From assembly GCA_031289815.1 (NCBI GenBank), contig JAITOS010000056.1:1-13345 (forward strand): a DNA stretch of 13,345 nucleotides. The letters run 5' to 3'. The DNA comes from Peptococcaceae bacterium. Its GTDB lineage: Bacteria; Bacillota; Desulfitobacteriia; Desulfitobacteriales; Desulfitobacteriaceae. A program made the translations under genes and the position numbers. Position 1 is the first letter of the stretch; each line of letters starts with the position of its first letter. The notes under the pieces were generated by a model, which was not told where the DNA came from, did no database searches, and saw only the letters and a list, made by a program, of their open reading frames with translations. This document shows, one piece after another, positions 6,605-13,169 of the stretch.

Positions 6605-7792
6605 TTACAGGCCGGCTTGCTTTCTCAGCAGCTCCGCCTTATCCGTTTTTTCCCACGGCAGATCCAAATCCGTCCGGCCAAAATGCCCGTAGGCCGCCGT
6701 CTGCCGGTAAATGGGCCGCCGCAGATTTAAGCTCTTGATGATGCCGGCCGGCCGCAGATCAAAGTTACCGGCAATCAAATCCACCATCTTTTCCTCCGCG
6801 ATCTTGCCGGTGCCAAACGTTTCCACCATAATCGACACCGGATGCGCCACCCCAATGGCATAGGCTAATTGAATCTCGCAGCGGTCCGCCAAGCCAGCGG
6901 CCACGATATTTTTAGCGACGTAACGCGCGGCATAGGCCCCCGATCGATCCACCTTCGTCGGATCTTTTCCGGAAAAAGCGCCGCCGCCATGCCGCGCCAT
7001 GCCGCCATAGGTATCGACGATGATCTTTCTGCCGGTCAAACCAGCGTCCCCGTGAGGCCCGCCGATAACAAAGCGCCCGGTCGGGTTGATAAAGTACTTG
7101 GTCGCCGCCGTCAGCAAGCCCGCCGGAACCGTCGGCGTGATCACCTGTTCCAATAAATCCTTACGGATCTGTTCATTGCTGATTTCCGGATGATGCTGCG
7201 TGGAAATAACGATCGTATCGATATATACAGGCTTTTGATCCTGATAGGCGATGGTCACTTGCGTTTTCCCGTCCGGCCGAAGATAGCCGATGATGTTATC
7301 CTTACGCACTTGACTCAAACGGCGCGCCAAGGAATGCGCCAAGTCAATGGTCAAGGGCATATAACTTTCCGTTTCATTGGTCGCGTAGCCAAACATCATT
7401 CCCTGATCCCCGGCGCCGATGGCTTCGATCTTGCTATCCTCCATTTCGCCGCTCCGCGCTTCCAGGGCCTTATCCACCCCCATAGCAATGTCCTTTGACT
7501 GTTCATTCAACGACGTCAATACGGCGCAGGTCTCGGCGTCAAAGCCATATTCAGCGCTGGTATACCCTATGTCACGGATGGTCTCGCGGACGATCCGGGG
7601 AATATCCACATAACAGCTGGTGGTAATTTCACCGGTAACCAACACTAAGCCCGTGGCAACCGACGTTTCACAGGCGACGCGGGCAAAGGGATCCTTCGCG
7701 TAAATCGCGTCCAGCACCGCATCCGATATTTGATCGCAGATCTTATCCGGATGACCTTCCGTAACTGACTCCGAGGTTAATAATTTTAGCAT
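6605..7792 (-). CDS. metK: S-adenosylmethionine synthetase MetK
   Basis: This encodes 395 aa, full length for MetK. The ATG has AAGGAG about 9 nt upstream. It makes SAM from methionine and ATP in the cytoplasm, releasing phosphate and diphosphate. Signatures seen: TEGHPDKICDQISDA with the ATP-binding HPDK (14-17), GAGDQGMMFGYATNET (126-141), the glycine-rich ATP loop GGGAFSGKDPTKVDRS (269-284), and GGPHGDAGLTGRKIIVDTYG (244-263). It starts 6 nt after the coaBC stop, so it is an internal gene of the yicC-gmk-rpoZ-coaBC operon. There is no room for a SAM riboswitch directly in front of it. Transcriptional control by SAM, if any, would have to act elsewhere. Confidence 0.98.
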   Translation of the reverse strand: MLKLLTSESVTEGHPDKICDQISDAVLDAIYAKDPFARVACETSVATGLVLVTGEITTSCYVDIPRIVRETIRDIGYTSAEYGFDAETCAVLTSLNEQSKDIAMGVDKALEARSGEMEDSKIEAIGAGDQGMMFGYATNETESYMPLTIDLAHSLARRLSQVRKDNIIGYLRPDGKTQVTIAYQDQKPVYIDTIVISTQHHPEISNEQIRKDLLEQVITPTVPAGLLTAATKYFINPTGRFVIGGPHGDAGLTGRKIIVDTYGGMARHGGGAFSGKDPTKVDRSGAYAARYVAKNIVAAGLADRCEIQLAYAIGVAHPVSIMVETFGTGKIAEEKMVDLIAGNFDLRPAGIIKSLNLRRPIYRQTAAYGHFGRTDLDLPWEKTDKAELLRKQAGL

Positions 7793-7798
7793 CCTTCG

Positions 7799-9007
7799 TC
7801 ACTCCTTTTGCTTCTCTTCCAATATCCCCGCAATTTCCCGAACCAAGATACGGGCGATTTCTATTTTAGATAACCGCGGAATATCTTTTCTTCTTCCGTC
7901 GGGATAAAGAATACTGACAATGTTCGTTGGGCTCTCAAAACCGGCCCCCTCCTGGGTCACGTCATTCGCGACCAGCAGATCCACATTCTTGCGGCGAATT
8001 TTAGCCTGCGCCTGAGCGATCAGATCCTCCGTTTCCGCCGCAAAACCCACCAGAATCTGGCGCGTCTTTCTCTTCCCTAATTCCAACAAGATATCCGGAT
8101 TAGGGATCAAGTCCAGCTGAAGGTTCTCTCCGGTTTTTTTTATTTTTTGCGCCGCGATCCGGTCGGGACGATAATCCGCCACCGCCGCCGCTTTCACCAC
8201 CACATCCGCGTCCGCGTAGCCGCGCAGCACTTCCTCATACATCTCGACGGCGGTCGTCACGGCGATGAGCTTCACGCCCGCCGGTACCGGCCTATGGGTT
8301 GGGGCGCTGATTAGAGAAACCTCCGCTCCCGCTTCCCGCATCGCCTGGGCTATCGCGTAGCCCATCCTGCCGGAGCTGCGATTGGTTAAATAGCGAACCG
8401 GATCAATGGCTTCCTGGGTGCCGCCAGCCGTAACCAAAACCTTTTTCCCCCGCAATTCGGAGATTCCTGTAAAATACGCCTGCACGGCGGCCACGATCTC
8501 CGCCGGTTCCTTCATCCGCCCGTCGCCGTCCGTACCGCACGCCTGATAGCCGCTGTCCGGCCCGATAAACTGTACGGAGCGTTCCTTCAGCAAAGCGATA
8601 TTCGCCTGCGTCGCCGGATGATGATACATATGATGATTCATGGCCGGCGCCGCTAAAATCGGCTTATCCGTCGCCAACAGCACGCTGGTCAACAGATTAT
8701 CGGCGATACCGGCCGCCATTTTAGCGAGGGTATTGGCCGTCGCCGGCGCTATCAGGATCAGATCCGGCCTCTGCGCCAGCGCAATATGCTCGACATTCCA
8801 GGTTTTAGGTTCGCCAAACAAGTCCCAATACACAGGCGCGGCGGCCAGAGTACGCAAGGTCAGCGGCGTAATATAGCGCGTCGCCGCCTCGGTCATGACC
8901 ACCTGCACCTCGGCGTTCAGTTTTCGCAGGCGGCTGATGATTTCCGCCGCCTTATAGGCCGCGATTCCGCCCGTAACCCCTACCAGAATCGTCTTATCGC
9001 TCAACAC
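7799..9007 (-). CDS. coaBC: Bifunctional phosphopantothenoylcysteine decarboxylase/synthetase CoaBC (Dfp)
   Basis: This encodes 402 aa from a GTG that shares one base with the rpoZ stop (TAGTG). GAGGG at 9021-9017 lies 9 nt upstream. A start 24 nt earlier (GTG at 9031) is open but lacks a comparable site. The protein joins cysteine to phosphopantothenate with CTP, then decarboxylates the product with FMN to 4'-phosphopantetheine, two consecutive steps of CoA synthesis. CoaC half (about 1-185): active-site His at about 74 in NVEHIAL, APATANT (87-93), PAMNHHM (121-127), and the substrate-recognition Cys at about 157 in QACGTDGDGR. CoaB half: TAGGTQEAIDPVR (193-205), NRSSGRMG (209-216), and a KIKK lysine motif further on. 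All key residues are present. Confidence 0.97.
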   Translation of the reverse strand: MLSDKTILVGVTGGIAAYKAAEIISRLRKLNAEVQVVMTEAATRYITPLTLRTLAAAPVYWDLFGEPKTWNVEHIALAQRPDLILIAPATANTLAKMAAGIADNLLTSVLLATDKPILAAPAMNHHMYHHPATQANIALLKERSVQFIGPDSGYQACGTDGDGRMKEPAEIVAAVQAYFTGISELRGKKVLVTAGGTQEAIDPVRYLTNRSSGRMGYAIAQAMREAGAEVSLISAPTHRPVPAGVKLIAVTTAVEMYEEVLRGYADADVVVKAAAVADYRPDRIAAQKIKKTGENLQLDLIPNPDILLELGKRKTRQILVGFAAETEDLIAQAQAKIRRKNVDLLVANDVTQEGAGFESPTNIVSILYPDGRRKDIPRLSKIEIARILVREIAGILEEKQKE

Positions 9008-9210
9008 TACTTTAAGCCCTCGGGATTGCACTCAATGTGCATTTTTTTCTCAGCGATCTCGTTCAGCGCCGTACTCACAGGTTTTTCACCCTGAACCAAA
9101 TCATCCGCCGGATTTTCCATGATCTTCCGGGCGCGCTTGGCAGCCGCCACCACCAGGGAATACTTACTATCCACATTTTCCATCAGTTCGTCAAGCGACG
9201 GTTGTTTCAT
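9007..9210 (-). CDS. rpoZ: RNA polymerase omega subunit RpoZ
   Basis: This encodes 67 aa from an ATG that shares one base with the gmk stop (TGATG), with AAGGAGGA about 6 nt upstream. A TTG just before it is in frame but unnecessary. Omega is a small, non-catalytic subunit that clamps the beta' chain and aids core assembly. Family features are the N-terminal PSLDELMENVDSKYSLVVAA helix, AAKRARK (about 23-29), and KPVSTALNEIAEKKM (about 43-57), the omega core that contacts beta'. Length and location between gmk and coaBC are as in most Bacillota. The stop overlaps the coaBC start, so the three genes are probably translationally coupled. Confidence 0.95.
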   Translation of the reverse strand: MKQPSLDELMENVDSKYSLVVAAAKRARKIMENPADDLVQGEKPVSTALNEIAEKKMHIECNPEGLK

Positions 9211-9839
9211 CAAGCTTCCTCCTTGAAATCAAATACTTTGCGTAATATCTTGCATTTCTCCGCTGCAATAATACTGACTAATTTATCCACAGCCACTGAG
9301 ATTTCGTCATTAACAATCACATAATCATATTGGGAGAGATAGTTTAACTCTTGAAGCGCTTTCTCCAAACGCGCCTGAATCGCCTCCTCCGTCTCCGTCC
9401 CCCGGCGATGAATCCGTTCCGCCAGCGTGTCCAGCGAGGGGGGAACAATAAAAATAAAAACTGCTTGCGGACAGGTTTGTTTTATTTTTAAAGCGCCCTG
9501 GATTTCAATTTCCAGAATAATATCCTGTCCCGCTAAAATCGTCTTTTCTACCAGCGAACGGGGCGTTCCGTAGTAATGACCGCAATACTCCGCCCATTCC
9601 AATAAATCTCCGTCTGCGATCATCCCGCTCATTTCTTCTTTGCTATAGAAAAAATACTCCTTGCCCTCAACTTCACCGGCACGCGGCTGACGGCTGGTCG
9701 CCGATACAGAATACGCCACATCCGGTCTTCTGTGCAGCAATTCGCGGCACAGCGTCCCCTTCCCGGCTCCGGAAGGACCCGAAATCACAATCAAAAGTCC
9801 ATTGCCTGTCGCATTATTTACCGCACTCTCCCAAGGCAT
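9210..9839 (-). CDS. gmk: Guanylate kinase Gmk
   Basis: This encodes 209 aa. It phosphorylates GMP to GDP with ATP in the cytoplasm. Seen: the Walker A loop GPSGAGKGT (21-29), the GMP-binding segment SVSATSRQPRAGEVEGKEY (about 44-62), the acidic DLLEWAEYCGHYYGTP (about 78-93), EIEIQGA (about 110-116), and the lid region with RIHRRGTETEEAI (about 142-154). The ATG at 9839 and a GTG one codon before it (9842) are both plausible. AAGGA is 11 nt before the ATG but a better 8 nt before the GTG. It follows yicC by 24-26 nt and overlaps rpoZ by one base. The N-terminal ten residues before the core are a short non-conserved extension. Confidence 0.97.
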   Translation of the reverse strand: MPWESAVNNATGNGLLIVISGPSGAGKGTLCRELLHRRPDVAYSVSATSRQPRAGEVEGKEYFFYSKEEMSGMIADGDLLEWAEYCGHYYGTPRSLVEKTILAGQDIILEIEIQGALKIKQTCPQAVFIFIVPPSLDTLAERIHRRGTETEEAIQARLEKALQELNYLSQYDYVIVNDEISVAVDKLVSIIAAEKCKILRKVFDFKEEA

Positions 9840-9865
9840 CACTTCGTCCGTCCTTCAATCTATTT

Positions 9866-10750
9866 TTATTCGAGGTTTTGGATCTGTTCTCTTATTTTCT
9901 CCAACTCACTTTTGATACAGACGACCGCTTGTGAGATCAGGAGGTCATTCGCTTTGGCGCCGATCGTATTCGTCTCCCGGTTCATCTCCTGCATGAGAAA
10001 ATCCAATTTACGCCCCGCCGGTTCGCGGCCCGCCAGCGTCTGCCTTCCCTGCTCCGCGTGACTGCGCAGGCGAACCAGTTCTTCGGTAATCGAAGCCCGG
10101 TCGGCAAAATAGGCGGCCTCATTCGCCAGCTTGCTTTCATCAACCATGATTTCCGCCAATAGGCTTTGGATCCGTTCTCGTAAGCGTTCCTGATATTCCG
10201 AAACCACCCGTTCCGCTCTGGCCGCGACCTGTTCGATCTGACCGTCCATATCCTGAAACCGCTTCCTGATATCCGCCGCCAGCTTATCCCCTTCGCTTTC
10301 GCGCATGGCGACCAATCCATCCAGCGCCAAACGAACCGCCTTTCTCCCCAGCTCGGTCAGCAAGTCCATATCCGCCTCTGCTTCTTCCACTGCCAAGACT
10401 TCCGGCAAAGCGACCAGACGATAGGGGTCAGGCTGATAGGCAACGCCCAATTCGGCAGATAAATCCTTCAATATTTTATCATACGACGTCGCTAAATCTT
10501 TGTCAACTTTTACACATTTCTTTCTTTCCTCCGTCTCCGCCACATTGACCAGAGCTTCGATCCTGCCGCGCTGAATTCTCTGCTGAACCTCTTGGCGCAG
10601 CTTCTCCTCCAAAGCGCCATAAGCCCTGGGCAAACGAACCACAATTTCTAAAAACCGATGATTGACGGCTTTCAATTCCACGGTCAGCCGATAACCGGAT
10701 CCCTGCGCTTCGCCGCGGCCAAAACCTGTCATGCTGTAAGGCACGCCCAT
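9866..10750 (-). CDS. yicC: YicC-family endoribonuclease
   Basis: This encodes 294 aa, full length for the family. It begins with the diagnostic SMTGFGRGE (6-14), then LKAVNHRFLEIVVRLPR (about 26-42) and the YicC N-terminal domain. A long, charged, helical middle follows. The conserved C-terminal domain (DUF1732) contains RLRSHAEQG, GRKLDFLMQEMNRETNTIG and LEKIREQIQNLE at the very end. YicC of E. coli has been described as an RNase acting on small RNA; the role in Bacillota is less clear. The ATG has AAAGGAG only 4 nt upstream, slightly close. It opens the second minus-strand transcription unit, after a terminator. A TATATC -10-like element lies in the 5' region, but I find no matching -35, so its promoter is unresolved. 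Confidence 0.93.
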   Translation of the reverse strand: MGVPYSMTGFGRGEAQGSGYRLTVELKAVNHRFLEIVVRLPRAYGALEEKLRQEVQQRIQRGRIEALVNVAETEERKKCVKVDKDLATSYDKILKDLSAELGVAYQPDPYRLVALPEVLAVEEAEADMDLLTELGRKAVRLALDGLVAMRESEGDKLAADIRKRFQDMDGQIEQVAARAERVVSEYQERLRERIQSLLAEIMVDESKLANEAAYFADRASITEELVRLRSHAEQGRQTLAGREPAGRKLDFLMQEMNRETNTIGAKANDLLISQAVVCIKSELEKIREQIQNLE

Positions 10751-10802
10751 CGAACTCCTTTCGCGCCTGTTGATATACAGGGCCTGGATGTTTGGTATTC
10801 TG

Positions 10803-10818
10803 TGCCGGTGAACCGGCA
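10803..10818 (-). other. Small perfect hairpin in the yicC leader region
   Basis: TGCCGG (10803-10808) and CCGGCA (10813-10818) are perfect inverted repeats around a 4-nt loop. The hairpin is on the yicC side of the dapL terminator. No T-run follows it on the minus strand, so it is not a terminator by itself. It could be an operator, a leader stem or a backup to the terminator. Confidence 0.4.
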
Positions 10819-10824
10819 GGTAGT

Positions 10825-10853
10825 AAAAGGGAGAACGCGAGGTTCTCCTTTTT
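10825..10853 (-). terminator. Rho-independent terminator after dapL (possibly bidirectional)
   Basis: A 12-bp stem (10825-10836 with 10842-10853) with one mismatched G/T position and a 5-nt loop. The arms begin and end in A and T runs, so a transcript in either direction has U residues at its 3' side. It starts 10 nt after the dapL stop and separates dapF-dapL from yicC and the downstream genes. Confidence 0.85.
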
Positions 10854-10862
10854 CAGGCCGTC

Positions 10863-12038
10863 TTAAAATTCCATCTTGCCCACATTTTCTTTTATACGGG
10901 CGAGCGCCTCCCGCAAGCGTTCCGTGCCGATCGTCAGCGAGATCCGGAAATAGCCTTCGCCATATTCTCCATAAGCGTTTCCCGCAGTCACGACCACTCC
11001 GGATTTCTCTATCACCAGCGCGGCAAAGGATTCCGAGGTATAGCCCTTCGGCACTCTGGGCCAAATATAGATGGCGGCTTTCGGTTTTTCCAACTGCCAC
11101 CCCATAGAATTCAGGGTATCGACCACGATATCCCGCCGCTCCTGATAGATTTTACAGTGGTCGCGCACAAAAGCCATCGAACCCCGTAGCCCTTCGATCG
11201 AAGCCTCCTGGATCGCCTGAAAAACCCCGGAATCAATGTTGGATTTTATGCGGGCGAGCGCTTCCACCGCCCTCTCGTTGCCCGCCACCCAGCCGATCCG
11301 CCAGCCCGTCATATTGAAGGTCTTGGACATGGAATGAAACTCGACGCCCACTTCCTTCGCTCCGGGAAATTCCAGAAAGCTGAGCGGCTTGTAACCGTCA
11401 AAGGCAATTTCCGAATAGGGCGCGTCGTGACAGACCAAAATGTCATAGGTTTGAGCGAAGGCAATGACTTTGCGGTAGAAATCCGCTTCCGCCACCGCGC
11501 CGGTCGGGTTATTGGGATAATTGATGAACATCAGCTTGGCTTTGCGCGCGATTTCTTCCGGAATCGCCTCCAGATCCGGCAAAAACCCGTTTTCTTCTCT
11601 TAAAGGCATCTTATAGGGGATTCCTCCCGCCAGCAAAACGCTCGACGCGTACACCGGATAGCCCGGATCCGGAATCAAAGCGTAGTCTCCGGGATCGATA
11701 TAACAGAAATTGATGTGGGCGATCCCTTCTTTCGTCCCGATCAAGGCCAGCACTTCCGTTTTCGCGTCCAAATCCACCCGAAAACGGCCTTTATACCAAT
11801 CGGCCACCGCCTGTCTGAATTCCAGCGTCCCGGCAAACGGGGCCGGATAGCGGTGATTGGCCGGTTTACGGGCCGCCTGATTGAGCCGCTCAATGATATG
11901 ATTCGGCGTCGGCAAGTCGGGATCTCCCATGCCCAAGCTGATCACATCCACGCCTTTCGCTCTTTCTTCGGCTATTTTCTTATCAATGCGGGCAAATATA
12001 TAGGGCGGCAGATTTTTGATACGTTTTGCTTCATCCAT
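10863..12038 (-). CDS. dapL: LL-diaminopimelate aminotransferase DapL (class I/II PLP aminotransferase)
   Basis: This encodes 391 aa. PLP fold-type I aminotransferase features: SLGMGDPDLPTP (34-45), the NNPTG loop (176-180), HDAPYSE with PLP-contacting Asp205 and Tyr208, and the PLP lysine Lys239 in SMSKTFNMTGWRIGW. The N-terminal AKRIKNLPPYIFARIDKKIAE pattern and the position right after dapF identify DapL. It converts tetrahydrodipicolinate directly to LL-diaminopimelate using glutamate, bypassing the succinylase, acetylase and dehydrogenase branches. The ATG is 18 nt after the dapF stop, and the AAGGAGG site overlaps that stop (TAAGGAGG). That spacing of about 13 nt is unusually long, yet no better in-frame start exists. 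Another aminotransferase specificity is the main alternative, made unlikely by the context. Confidence 0.88.
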   Translation of the reverse strand: MDEAKRIKNLPPYIFARIDKKIAEERAKGVDVISLGMGDPDLPTPNHIIERLNQAARKPANHRYPAPFAGTLEFRQAVADWYKGRFRVDLDAKTEVLALIGTKEGIAHINFCYIDPGDYALIPDPGYPVYASSVLLAGGIPYKMPLREENGFLPDLEAIPEEIARKAKLMFINYPNNPTGAVAEADFYRKVIAFAQTYDILVCHDAPYSEIAFDGYKPLSFLEFPGAKEVGVEFHSMSKTFNMTGWRIGWVAGNERAVEALARIKSNIDSGVFQAIQEASIEGLRGSMAFVRDHCKIYQERRDIVVDTLNSMGWQLEKPKAAIYIWPRVPKGYTSESFAALVIEKSGVVVTAGNAYGEYGEGYFRISLTIGTERLREALARIKENVGKMEF

Positions 12039-12056
12039 GATTCGGTAACATCCTCC

Positions 12057-12896
12057 TTATTCGCAATCAATATAGTCGCCGGTAAACACATAGGCAGCCG
12101 GGCCGGTCATATACACATGATTATCCTCCGCCCATTCGATCGCCAGGTCGCCGCCCGGCAAATGAACGGTTGCTTTTCTATCCGACTTCCCTGCCAGCGC
12201 CGCACCCACTACAACCGCACAGGCCCCGGTGCCGCAGGCCAGCGTCGCTCCGGCGCCGCGCTCCCAGACCTTCACCGTCAATTCTTGCGGCCCCTTGACC
12301 CAGACAAACTCCACGTTGGTATGGCGCGGAAACAGCGGGTGTTTTTCAATCCGGCTTCCGAGTCCGGCGACGTCCAGGCATTCCAGGTCATCAACAAAAA
12401 TCACGCAATGCGGATTGCCCATCGAAAGCGCGGTATAGTAAAAGCGTTCGCCTGCAACGGTCAGCTCTGCCGCCACAACCGGTTCGCGTTCCGCCTGAAC
12501 CGGTATCAGGGCAGGCGCAAAGATGGGTTCGCCCATATCCACGGTCGCCCCCTGAAAGCGGTCTTCCTCGAATTCAAGGCGCACCTTTAAAACGCCGGCC
12601 AACGTCTCAATCCGCAGGGACGGCGTCGGCGGATATCCTTGATCATACATATAGCGGGCGAAGCAGCGAATGCCATTGCCGCACATTTCCGCTTCGGAAC
12701 CATCCCGGTTAAATATCCGCATTTGGGCGTCAGCCGCCGCCGAAGGCCGCACGACAATGAGGCCGTCGCCGCCGACGCCGAAGTGGCGGTCACACAAGCG
12801 GCGGGCCAGCGCCGGATAGTCCCATTCCCGTGTATTTTGGAAATGATCAAGAAAAACGAAGTCATTGCCTAAGCCGTGCATTTTGATAAATTCCAT
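12057..12896 (-). CDS. dapF: Diaminopimelate epimerase DapF
   Basis: This encodes 279 aa. It interconverts LL- and meso-diaminopimelate by a two-cysteine, cofactor-free mechanism. Both catalytic cysteines are present: Cys72 in EMCGNGIRC and Cys221 in ACGTGACAVV. Other family motifs are KMHGLGNDFVFLD (5-17), GVGGDGLIVV (40-49), and SMGNPHCVIFVDD (158-170). The ATG at 12896 has AGGAGG 8 nt upstream. A TTG one codon earlier is in frame but less likely. With dapL it supplies meso-DAP for peptidoglycan and for lysine. dapF is the first gene of its unit. Confidence 0.97.
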   Translation of the reverse strand: MEFIKMHGLGNDFVFLDHFQNTREWDYPALARRLCDRHFGVGGDGLIVVRPSAAADAQMRIFNRDGSEAEMCGNGIRCFARYMYDQGYPPTPSLRIETLAGVLKVRLEFEEDRFQGATVDMGEPIFAPALIPVQAEREPVVAAELTVAGERFYYTALSMGNPHCVIFVDDLECLDVAGLGSRIEKHPLFPRHTNVEFVWVKGPQELTVKVWERGAGATLACGTGACAVVVGAALAGKSDRKATVHLPGGDLAIEWAEDNHVYMTGPAAYVFTGDYIDCE

Positions 12897-12904
12897 CAAA
12901 TTTC

Positions 12905-12923
12905 CTCCTGTTCAGGCAAGGAG
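12905..12923 (-). promoter_or_regulatory. Possible hairpin covering the dapF ribosome-binding site
   Basis: CTCCT (12923-12919 on the minus strand) is complementary to AGGAG (12909-12905), which is part of the dapF Shine-Dalgarno sequence, with a 9-nt loop. The stem is only 5 bp, so any effect on translation would be modest. There is no sign of a larger lysine riboswitch in the leader. Confidence 0.3.
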
Positions 12924-12926
12924 CTA

Positions 12927-12957
12927 ATTGTATCTATTTTACTATAAAGCGGTTCAA
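12927..12957 (-). promoter_or_regulatory. Candidate dapF promoter
   Basis: Minus strand: TTGAAC (12957-12952), a 19-nt spacer, then TACAAT (12932-12927). The hexamers are reasonable, but the spacer is longer than the preferred 17 nt. The surrounding 12925-13000 stretch is clearly AT-rich relative to the genes, which fits a promoter region. Confidence 0.4.
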
Positions 12958-13053
12958 GTTTAAAGTCTTTAATAAATATTGTACATTCTTTATGGAAGAA
13001 ACATGACGCGCAGGAATCATCAAGGGGCAGAACGATAACTAAAACGCGGGGAA

Positions 13054-13104
13054 GACGACGCCCGCCTCCGGCTTCGCGGCGCAAAGCTGGGGGCGGGCGT
13101 TGTT
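13054..13104. other. 51-nt near-perfect hairpin of unknown role
   Basis: Bases 13054-13077 pair with 13081-13104 around a 3-nt loop (GGC). Of 24 positions, 19 are Watson-Crick, four are G/T (at 13054, 13057, 13067 and 13070) and one is C/A (13075/13083). A plus-strand RNA would therefore pair better than a minus-strand RNA, in which the four G/T positions become C/A mismatches. Only a poor T-rich tail follows on the plus side. On the minus side a TTTT run comes about 10 nt after the stem. A terminator for the minus-strand gene at the window edge, a small-RNA stem or a palindromic DNA repeat are all possible. Confidence 0.7.
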
Positions 13105-13142
13105 GGTTTGGGTTTCGCTGTTTACTGATCCGATGAGTCTGT

Positions 13143-13159
13143 AACTAATCACATTAGTT
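13143..13159. repeat. 7-bp inverted repeat within TAACTAA heptamer cluster
   Basis: AACTAAT (13143-13149) and ATTAGTT (13153-13159) are perfect inverted repeats separated by CAC. The heptamer TAACTAA occurs at 13036-13042, 13142-13148 and 13162-13168, the last two exactly 20 bp apart. This could be an operator, part of an insertion-sequence end, or chance in AT-rich DNA. Confidence 0.4.
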
Positions 13160-13169
13160 TATAACTAAC

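Noticed and set aside
7793..7900. SAM riboswitch in front of metK
   Set aside because: metK starts 6 nt after the coaBC stop and the upstream sequence is coaBC coding, so there is no leader that could hold one.
11715..12590. 291-codon plus-strand open frame antisense to dapL and dapF
   Set aside because: It spans two conserved genes and their junction, is rich in Arg, His and Gln, and has no ribosome site. It is an antisense shadow of GC-biased codons.
12897..13053. Lysine (L-box) riboswitch upstream of dapF
   Set aside because: The AT-rich leader is too short after the candidate promoter, and I see none of the expected long paired arms.
12896..13084. Minus-strand 62-codon frame ending in TGATG at dapF, a possible leader peptide
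   Set aside because: Its only start is a TTG inside the GC-rich hairpin with no ribosome site, and it spans the candidate dapF promoter. Unlikely to be translated.
13042..13110. Integron attC-like site at the long hairpin
   Set aside because: The hairpin lacks proper R and L box sequences (no matching RYYYAAC and GTTRRRY pair) and there is no integrase or cassette gene.
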